DNA of 64,000 nt, from NCBI GenBank assembly GCA_947502145.1, contig CANMYO010000001.1, positions 1,543,501 through 1,607,500 on the forward strand, written 5' to 3'. Origin of the DNA: an uncultured Paracoccaceae bacterium. Lineage in GTDB: Bacteria; Pseudomonadota; Alphaproteobacteria; Rhodobacterales; Rhodobacteraceae. Under the pieces are notes generated by a model. That model saw only the letters and a program-made list of their open reading frames with translations, had not been told where the DNA came from and ran no database searches. Of the stretch, positions 58,608 through 64,000 are shown in pieces. Position 1 is the stretch's first letter. Every line of letters begins with the position of its first letter. Made by a program: the position numbers and the translations under genes.

Positions 58608-59873
58608 ATGGCGGCGTTTGACGATACATTGATGGTGGACGTCCGAAGCCGGTTTGCGCAGGTCGATCATTGCCAGGTGCAGGGCGAACGCATTTTCTTT
58701 GAAAACGCCGGTGGGGCGCTGACGCTCAAATCCGTTGTGGCCACATCGCAGGCCTACGCGGCGATGCCGGATAATCAGGGGCGGGCCAATGCGGGATCTG
58801 CTGCGCTGGCGGAAACGATTGCAATGGCCAAGGCCAATATGGCCGTGATGATGAATGCGCCAGCCGGTCAGTTCTTTGTCGGGGAAAGTGGCACGGAGTT
58901 GTTGTTTCGGCTGATCACCACGGCCTGCGTTGCGCAAAGGGGTGGTGGGCGCGTCTTGGGGTCAACGCTTGAGCATCCGGCGACGCGCAGCGCTTGCGCG
59001 CGCTGGGCCGGGATTGCTGATCTGACGCATCAACTGGTGACGCATGACGATGCGACCGGGTCTGTCAACGCGGCGGATTATGCCGCTGCGGTCACACCCG
59101 ATACAATCGTCGCCACGATTGTGCATACTTCGCCGGTGACGGGAATTGGTGTTGAAGTGGCGGCGATTGCCGCGGCCATTCGCGCGGTTGCGCCCGATTG
59201 TTACATCATCGTCGATGGCATTCAGCATGCGGCGCATGGGCAGATTGATATCGCAAGTTACGATGTCGATGGCTACGTGATTTCGCCTTACAAGATGTTT
59301 TCCCGGCACGGTTTTGGGCTGGCGTGGATTTCCGACCGGATGACGGGATTGCCCCATGACAATCTGCTGGATGGACCCGCGGACAATTGGGAAATGGGGA
59401 CCCGCGATTCGGGGGCCTATGCGACCCTGTCTGATGTTTTTGCGTACCTGGACTGGCTTGGCGGTGAGGTGTCAGCAGAAACGGATGCACGCCGGCGGAT
59501 CGTGGCCGCAGGAGGCGCGATTTCCGCGCATGAGGCGGCGCTGACTGATGCAATGATCAACGGGAGCGGCAATCTGCGCGGATTGGCGCAGATGCCGGGG
59601 GTCGAAATCATTGCGGGTGCAGAGAATCCGCACCGTGAGGGGCTTGTCTGTTTTCATGCCGCCGCGATGGAGGCGGGCGCGATCGTGGCTGCGCTGAACG
59701 CGCAGGGTATCAGCACGCATATTCGCAAGAACGACCATTATTCGTCCAATATCCTGCAACCGCTAGGGCTGGACGCCTGTGTCCGCGTGTCGCTGTGCCA
59801 CTATAATTCGCCCGGTGAAGTGGCACAGTTTCTGGCCGTTGTGGGTGACTTGCTGGACCCGCCGACAGGCTAG
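58608..59873 (+). CDS. PLP-dependent aminotransferase class V / cysteine desulfurase-like
   Basis: A 421-residue PLP enzyme. IFFENAGGALTLKSVVATSQAY starts the fold, YIIVDGIQHAAHGQIDIASYDVDGYVISPYKMFSRHGFGLAWIS holds the Asp and the Schiff-base Lys (SPYKMF). It lacks a clear CysDesulf loop Cys, so a desulfurase role is unproven; selenocysteine-lyase-like or isopenicillin-epimerase-like roles are possible. It follows the Hyi-like gene by 8 bases. Its stop codon TAG and that of the convergent dehydrogenase share the bases CTAG. Confidence 0.82.
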   Translation: MAAFDDTLMVDVRSRFAQVDHCQVQGERIFFENAGGALTLKSVVATSQAYAAMPDNQGRANAGSAALAETIAMAKANMAVMMNAPAGQFFVGESGTELLFRLITTACVAQRGGGRVLGSTLEHPATRSACARWAGIADLTHQLVTHDDATGSVNAADYAAAVTPDTIVATIVHTSPVTGIGVEVAAIAAAIRAVAPDCYIIVDGIQHAAHGQIDIASYDVDGYVISPYKMFSRHGFGLAWISDRMTGLPHDNLLDGPADNWEMGTRDSGAYATLSDVFAYLDWLGGEVSAETDARRRIVAAGGAISAHEAALTDAMINGSGNLRGLAQMPGVEIIAGAENPHREGLVCFHAAAMEAGAIVAALNAQGISTHIRKNDHYSSNILQPLGLDACVRVSLCHYNSPGEVAQFLAVVGDLLDPPTG

Positions 59874-60823
59874 AGCAGCGGCGCGCTTTCCGGCACCGGT
59901 GTGATCACGCTGCCGTCCTTGATGTGTTGCAACAGGTTATCGACACTGAGCTGCATCATGGCGGCGCGGGTTTCGACCGTGGCGCTACCGATATGAGGTG
60001 TCAGGGTCACATTTGACATGTCACGCAGGGCCTGGGGAATGTTCGGTTCCTGTTCAAAGACATCAAGCCCCGCAGCGCCCAGGCGGCCCGCGCCCAAGGC
60101 GTCGATCAGGGCGCTTTCGTCAACGGTGGTGCCGCGTCCGACGTTGACCAAGATCCCGTTCGGGCCCAGAGCGGAGATGACTTCGGCGTTGATCAGATGA
60201 TGAGTCGATGCGCCTCCGGGCACGACGCAGATCAAGGCATCAGCATCCCGCGCCATTTCGGTCAGGTCGGCGTAATAAGTATAGGGCAGGTCCCGTTCGC
60301 TGCGCCCGTGATACAGGATCTTGGCATGAAACGGCGCAAGCTTGTCTGCGATGGCCTGCCCGATCCGCCCCAAGCCCAGAATTCCGATGGTGCGATGATC
60401 CACGCTACGTGATGGTGGCATGTTGCCCTTTGTGGCCCAGGCACCGGATGTCGCATGGGCGACATTGGCGTTGAATTCACGATAACACGCGATCAGCAAC
60501 ATCAACGCGGTGGTCGCGACCTCGTCGTTCAGGACGTTGGGGGTATGGGTGACGATCACCCCGCGCGCAGTCGTGGCCGCGGTATCAATGCCGTCATAGC
60601 CAACCCCGACCGAGCTGATCAATTTCAGGTCGGGCAGCCGATCAAGGTAGGCGTTATGAAACTTTAGCCCGCCTTCGCCAAGCGCATATGAAATGCCCGC
60701 GCCGTTTTCGGCCAGCCATGCGGCGGGGTCATCCATGTCGTCAGCGTGGTGAATCCTGAAGTGGGGTGACAGCGCGTCGCGCAATGCATCGTTAAGCGGG
60801 GTGATAACAAAGAGATCGTGCAT
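59870..60823 (-). CDS. D-2-hydroxyacid dehydrogenase (glyoxylate/hydroxypyruvate reductase-like)
   Basis: A 317-residue NAD(P)-dependent enzyme. ISSVGVGYDGIDTAATTARGVIVTHTPNVLNDEVATTALMLLIA precedes the Rossmann nucleotide site TIGILGLGRIGQAIADKL. Catalytic Arg is in LVNVGRGTTVDESALIDAL, Glu in GLDVFEQEPNIP and His in TLTPHIGSAT. It reduces glyoxylate or hydroxypyruvate, like GhrB. The ATG at 60823 gives MHDLFVITPLNDAL; the frame to 60880 is longer. It is convergent with the aminotransferase gene and shares the CTAG stop. Confidence 0.92.
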   Translation of the reverse strand: MHDLFVITPLNDALRDALSPHFRIHHADDMDDPAAWLAENGAGISYALGEGGLKFHNAYLDRLPDLKLISSVGVGYDGIDTAATTARGVIVTHTPNVLNDEVATTALMLLIACYREFNANVAHATSGAWATKGNMPPSRSVDHRTIGILGLGRIGQAIADKLAPFHAKILYHGRSERDLPYTYYADLTEMARDADALICVVPGGASTHHLINAEVISALGPNGILVNVGRGTTVDESALIDALGAGRLGAAGLDVFEQEPNIPQALRDMSNVTLTPHIGSATVETRAAMMQLSVDNLLQHIKDGSVITPVPESAPLL

Positions 60824-60954
60824 CTTAGGCCTCTGGCATTTGAAACGGCGTGACTTGCATCTGATCACAGCAAATTTCATGTTGCCAGAGCAGGGAGTGG
60901 CACTGGTGAAAATAGTTTTCAGCCGTGCGCATGGTCAAAGTGGAGACGGCAGAG

Positions 60955-61821
60955 ATGGTCACGAAGGTTGCGGTGCTGGGCACCGGGCTCATGGGGTTTC
61001 CCATGGCACGCAATATCGCCAGGTCGGGGTATGCAGTCAGCGTCTGGAATCGCAGCCGCGACAAGGCCGCGCCGCTTGCTGCGGATGCTGTTGCGGTGGC
61101 CGACACTGCGCAAGAGGCCGTCACGCAGGCCGATTTTGTGATCAGCATGTTGTCGGATGGACAGGCGGTCGCGGCTGTGGCCGCGCCGCTTGCCCTGGCA
61201 AAAGGCGCGATGTGGATTGACATGTCCAGCACGCAGCCCGGTGAGGCGCGCAGGCTGGCAGAGCAACTGGCCGCCACCGGCAACCGATTCCTTGATGCCC
61301 CCGTGTCTGGCGGATCACGCGGAGCGGAGGCCGGCACACTTGCGATCATGGTCGGCGGCGATGCCCGCGATTTTGAGGCTGCCGAAAAGCTGTTGGCAGC
61401 AATGGGGCGCCCGACGCTGGTTGGTCCGACGGGGGCCGGACAATTGGCAAAGCTGGCCAATCAGGCCATCGTCGGGGTCACGATCGCCGCCGTAGCAGAG
61501 GCCACGTTGCTGTTGGAGCGCGGCGGCGCGGATGCCGCGGCAGTGCGCCGCGCGCTATCTGGCGGATTTGCGGACAGCACGATCCTGCAACAGCATGGCC
61601 AGCGAATGTCCGCGCGTGACTTTGTGCCCGGTGGCCTGTCACGGTTGCAGGTGAAGGACCTTGATAACGTGCTGGCGGAAGGGGCAGACCTGGACCTGCC
61701 CATTGTCACCCATGTGCGGGACAGATTTGCCCATTACGTCAATGAGATGGGTGGTGGCGATCGGGATCACGCGGGGCTGTTTGAGGAACTGCTGTCGCGC
61801 AACCCGCCGACACAGGACTAG
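60955..61821 (+). CDS. 3-hydroxyisobutyrate dehydrogenase-family oxidoreductase (tartronate semialdehyde reductase-like)
   Basis: A 288-residue beta-hydroxyacid dehydrogenase. VAVLGTGLMGFPMARNIARSGYAVSVWNRS is the N-terminal Rossmann motif, FLDAPVSGGSRGAEAGTLAIMVGG the substrate motif, and GAGQLAKLANQAIVGVTIAAVAEA carries the catalytic Lys. Family members include MmsB, GarR and GlxR. Its nearness to a Hyi-like enzyme and a hydroxypyruvate reductase suggests tartronate semialdehyde as a substrate, but this is unproven. GGAGA precedes the ATG at 60955. Its stop and the convergent RNase T2 stop share the bases CTAG. Confidence 0.9.
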   Translation: MVTKVAVLGTGLMGFPMARNIARSGYAVSVWNRSRDKAAPLAADAVAVADTAQEAVTQADFVISMLSDGQAVAAVAAPLALAKGAMWIDMSSTQPGEARRLAEQLAATGNRFLDAPVSGGSRGAEAGTLAIMVGGDARDFEAAEKLLAAMGRPTLVGPTGAGQLAKLANQAIVGVTIAAVAEATLLLERGGADAAAVRRALSGGFADSTILQQHGQRMSARDFVPGGLSRLQVKDLDNVLAEGADLDLPIVTHVRDRFAHYVNEMGGGDRDHAGLFEELLSRNPPTQD

Positions 61822-62447
61822 CGGATCGGGGCGAAGGCCGCACTTTGCAAGGTGCAGTCGCGGATCACATCGCTGCCGCAATCGCGAAATGCCAGATCGC
61901 GGGTCAGGCAGATGCGGGCCTCCTGGATGGCATTGTCCTTGCAGGTAATCGTGATCTGGTCCGCCGCGAGGTCGGGATTGGCGCGCAGGAATGCCGCTTC
62001 GATCAGGTTGGCGGGCAGGGTGATGTCCCGATTGACCTGGCGCAGCACCTCAGGTCGGGTCACTTTTTCATAGGCCACTCGCGCCAGCGCGTAATAATCC
62101 GCGCTGTCCAGACCGGCACAGACCCCATGTTTGTTCCATTGATACCAGGCGAGGCCTGATGTCCCCATGATATCCGCCATATCCGCGGTTTGCGCGCGTG
62201 TGGGGTTGCGAAACCGGCTGCGGCAATTGGTGGGCCAGCCCTGTTCATATTGTGGCCAAAGCCCATGCAGAATCCATCCAAACCCGGCGCCGGTATCGCA
62301 TTGCGACGACCCGCGGGCATCGCCTTCGATTGCGCACCAGTTGGGCGACCAGGACAGCGACAGAACGTAATAGTCAAATTCACCCGCGACGTCCTGAGCG
62401 GCAGCGGGTTGGGACAGGCACAGCAGTAATGCAAGAAGGTGGCGCAT
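61818..62447 (-). CDS. Secreted ribonuclease T2 family protein
   Basis: A 209-residue exported RNase. Signal peptide MRHLLALLLCLSQPAAAQ; mature protein has LSLSWSPNWC, GFGWILHGLWPQYEQGWPTNC (CAS I, catalytic His) and YQWNKHGVCAGLDSADYY (CAS II, with Lys and His). Six or more cysteines should form disulfides in the periplasm. It cuts single-stranded RNA through a 2',3'-cyclic phosphate and may salvage extracellular RNA for phosphate or nucleosides. It is a single gene, convergent with the dehydrogenase gene upstream of it in the window. Confidence 0.93.
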   Translation of the reverse strand: MRHLLALLLCLSQPAAAQDVAGEFDYYVLSLSWSPNWCAIEGDARGSSQCDTGAGFGWILHGLWPQYEQGWPTNCRSRFRNPTRAQTADMADIMGTSGLAWYQWNKHGVCAGLDSADYYALARVAYEKVTRPEVLRQVNRDITLPANLIEAAFLRANPDLAADQITITCKDNAIQEARICLTRDLAFRDCGSDVIRDCTLQSAAFAPIR

Positions 62448-62577
62448 TTGGGGTCTTTCCTAACGGCGTTTGCGCGACTATATACGGCACAAGTTCCCCG
62501 ACAATGCGAACCCGGCCGAAAGCGGTCTGCCCCTTCAAGGGCGTGGGAGAGGCTTGTCTGATGAGATGGAGATGATG

Positions 62578-63333
62578 ATGTCTAACCTACCAATTATGGC
62601 CAAGGCGACCGCCGTTTGGCTGTGCGACAACACCACAATCACGTTCAAGCAGATTGCTGATTTCTGCGGCCTGCACGAGTTGGAAGTGCAAGGGATTGCC
62701 GACGGCGATGTCGCGACCGGCGTCAAGGGGTTTGACCCGATTGCCAACAAGCAACTGACGCAGGATGAAATCGACAAGGCCGAATCAAATCCGCTGCACA
62801 AGCTGAAACTTCTGTACAATCCAGCCTCTGCCGGCGAGGAAAAGCGCCGCGGCCCCCGGTATACGCCGTTGTCAAAACGGCAGGATCGGCCTGCGTCGAT
62901 CTATTGGCTGGTCAAGTTCCACCCAGAGCTGTCGGACGGCCAGATCAGCAAGCTGGTTGGCACCACCAAGCCGACCATCCAGGCGATTCGGGAACGGACA
63001 CATTGGAACATCAACAATCTTGAGCCGATTGACCCCGTGGCACTTGGCCTGTGCAAACAGTCGGAACTGGACGCCGCTGTGCAAAAGGCCAACGCCAAGA
63101 AGGCCAAGGAAGGCACGGTGATGTCGGACGATGAGCGGCGCAAGCTGGTCAGCACCGAGCAGTCGCTGGGTATGGATCCGGAGCCGAAAATGCCAAGCGC
63201 GATTGCAGGCCTTGAAACCTTTAGCCTGACCGATCCGCGCGATGAGGATGAAGAAGAAAAAGATACCCGCGACGTGGCCGATGCGGATAGCTTCTTCAAC
63301 CTGCCTGACGATGATGGCAGTTCCGAAGACTAA
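62578..63333 (+). CDS. TrcR, DUF1013-family cell-cycle transcriptional regulator
   Basis: A 251-residue cytosolic protein. MSNLPIMAKATAVWLCDNTTITFKQIADFCGLHELEVQGIADGDVATGVKGFDPIANKQLT is the conserved core, with helix-turn-helix character, and RRGPRYTPLSKRQDRPASIYWLVKFHPELSDGQISKLVGTTKPTIQAIRERTHWN a second DNA-binding-like segment. The C-terminus is acidic. TrcR helps RNA polymerase and CtrA activity in alphaproteobacteria. GGAG before the ATG at 62578 gives this start; nearby ATGs at 62566, 62572 and 62575 are alternatives. It ends at an intrinsic terminator. Confidence 0.92.
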   Translation: MSNLPIMAKATAVWLCDNTTITFKQIADFCGLHELEVQGIADGDVATGVKGFDPIANKQLTQDEIDKAESNPLHKLKLLYNPASAGEEKRRGPRYTPLSKRQDRPASIYWLVKFHPELSDGQISKLVGTTKPTIQAIRERTHWNINNLEPIDPVALGLCKQSELDAAVQKANAKKAKEGTVMSDDERRKLVSTEQSLGMDPEPKMPSAIAGLETFSLTDPRDEDEEEKDTRDVADADSFFNLPDDDGSSED

Positions 63334-63358
63334 GCGACGGCAACCTTATGGCACAATC

Positions 63359-63390
63359 GCCCCGCACGGATCATCCGCTGCGGGGCTTTT
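63359..63390 (+). terminator. Rho-independent terminator of trcR
   Basis: GCCCCGC-A-CGG-ATCAT-CCG-CT-GCGGGGC is followed by TTTTG, 26 bases after the trcR stop. It closes the trcR transcript. The 140 bases beyond it, up to the recR end, hold no visible gene. Confidence 0.88.
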
Positions 63391-63529
63391 GTTTGCCTGA
63401 CGGGCGTTGTGTTGTTTTCGTGCCGGGACAGCCGGTTCATCGTTTAACCCTGCCATCGTTTAAAGCCGCGTGCCGGGAACCGGTCATGACGGCGACTGCG
63501 GGTGATGCAAAACGACAAATCCGGTCGGG

Positions 63530-64000
63530 TCACAGGCTGCGGCGGGCATTGAGCGCGGCGGTGATTGTCCCATCGTCGAGGTAGTCAAGTTCGCCGCCAA
63601 CGGGGACGCCTTGTGCAAGCGATGTCACGGTTACGCCGCTCAATTGGTCGGCGATGTAGTGGGCCGTTGTCTGGCCGTCGATCGTCGCCCCAAGCGCGAG
63701 GATCACCTCGGTTATGGCTTCGGTCTTGATCCGGTCGATCAGTTTTGGGATGCGCAGTTCTGCAGGTCCGACGGCGTCAAGCGCTGACAGTGTGCCGCCC
63801 AGAACGTGATACCGGCCCTTGAACACCTGCGCGCGTTCCATCGCCCAGAGGTCGGCGACATCCTCGACAATGCAGATTTCACCGGTGCCACGCTTTTCAG
63901 ACGTACAGATATCGCAGATGTCGGTCGTGCCGATGTTGCCGCAATTGAGACATTCCCGCGCCGTTGTGCCGACCTTGAGCATGGCCTCTGCCAGTGGAAT
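63530..64000 (-). CDS. recR: Recombination protein RecR, C-terminal part (5' end outside window)
   Basis: The frame is open to the window edge, so the N-terminus of this roughly 200-residue protein is missing; about 156 residues are visible. IPLAEA then [71 protein letters not shown] shows the Cys4 zinc finger and the Toprim domain, and [25 protein letters not shown] closes the Toprim fold. RecR works with RecF and RecO to load RecA on gapped DNA. It is on the minus strand and convergent with trcR. Confidence 0.96.
   Translation of the reverse strand: MPLAEAMLKVGTTARECLNCGNIGTTDICDICTSEKRGTGEICIVEDVADLWAMERAQVFKGRYHVLGGTLSALDAVGPAELRIPKLIDRIKTEAITEVILALGATIDGQTTAHYIADQLSGVTVTSLAQGVPVGGELDYLDDGTITAALNARRSL

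Noticed and set aside
1-64000. CRISPR arrays, tRNA or rRNA genes, insertion sequences, prophage or toxin-antitoxin loci
   Set aside because: No direct-repeat arrays, cloverleaf-type segments, transposase motifs or attachment-site duplications were seen on reading.

Overview
The window looks like chromosomal DNA of an alphaproteobacterium of the order Rhodobacterales, most likely the Roseobacter group. Four things point there: MipZ and TrcR, which are alphaproteobacterial cell-cycle proteins; an F0-only ATP synthase operon with b and b-prime subunits; the order ffh ... chorismate mutase - rpsP - rimM - trmD - rplS - rpmE; and GC-rich coding with ATGA/TGATG overlaps. No rRNA, tRNA, CRISPR array, insertion sequence, prophage or replication origin was seen. 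Both ends cut a gene: an aldo/keto reductase on the left and recR on the right.

Layout. 1-5.6 kb: aldo/keto reductase end, a VOC protein, and an RND efflux pair without an outer-membrane gene. 5.6-8.7 kb: a taurine/sulfonate/nitrate-type ABC importer. 9.3-11.5 kb: a Wzy-like membrane protein and mipZ. 11.8-13.1 kb: a DEAD-box helicase behind a structured leader. 13.3-22.4 kb: the ribosomal/SRP block on the minus strand, carrying five translationally coupled GNAT acetyltransferases. It is interrupted by a sulfotransferase-like gene and by an opposite-strand MarR/membrane-protein pair. 22.6-26.2 kb: an esterase pair, LysR plus DMT exporter, and an ArsR gene. 26.4-29.0 kb: the F0 operon atpI-B-E-F'-F with terminator. 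29.0-33 kb: an ArsR/SRPBCC/DUF1761 set, a GntR regulator, an OmpA-like lipoprotein and an Ada/Ogt repair protein. 32.8-34.5 kb: nth and adenosine kinase. 34.5-38.2 kb: surface-carbohydrate-type genes (sulfotransferase, branch glycosyltransferase). 38.2-43.3 kb: HIT protein, orphan ABC ATPase, zinc-finger protein, membrane protein and polA. 43.3-48.8 kb: heat-shock-type hsp20, a secreted serine protease and glcDEF. 48.9-50.4 kb: DUF599, a small secreted protein and a universal stress protein. 50.4-57.2 kb: a MoxR/DUF58/BatA-DUF4159 cluster. 57.3-61.8 kb: DUF1285, a hydroxypyruvate-isomerase-like protein, a class V aminotransferase and two hydroxyacid dehydrogenases. 61.8-64 kb: RNase T2, TrcR and recR.

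How parts may work together. The clearest regulatory link is between the GntR/FadR regulator (30306-31073) and the glycolate oxidase operon 17 kb away. Both promoters carry a near-identical 21-bp dyad (TTGGT-N11-ACCAA) placed over the -10 box, so this regulator probably controls itself and glcDEF. hsp20 has a sigma-32-like promoter and a leader that folds like a ROSE RNA thermometer. The MarR gene and its small membrane-protein partner each have the same 20-bp element just upstream, and the partner seems to start at a rare ACG codon. Start codons were moved inward from the longest open frame wherever a ribosome binding site, an overlap or family length supported it.
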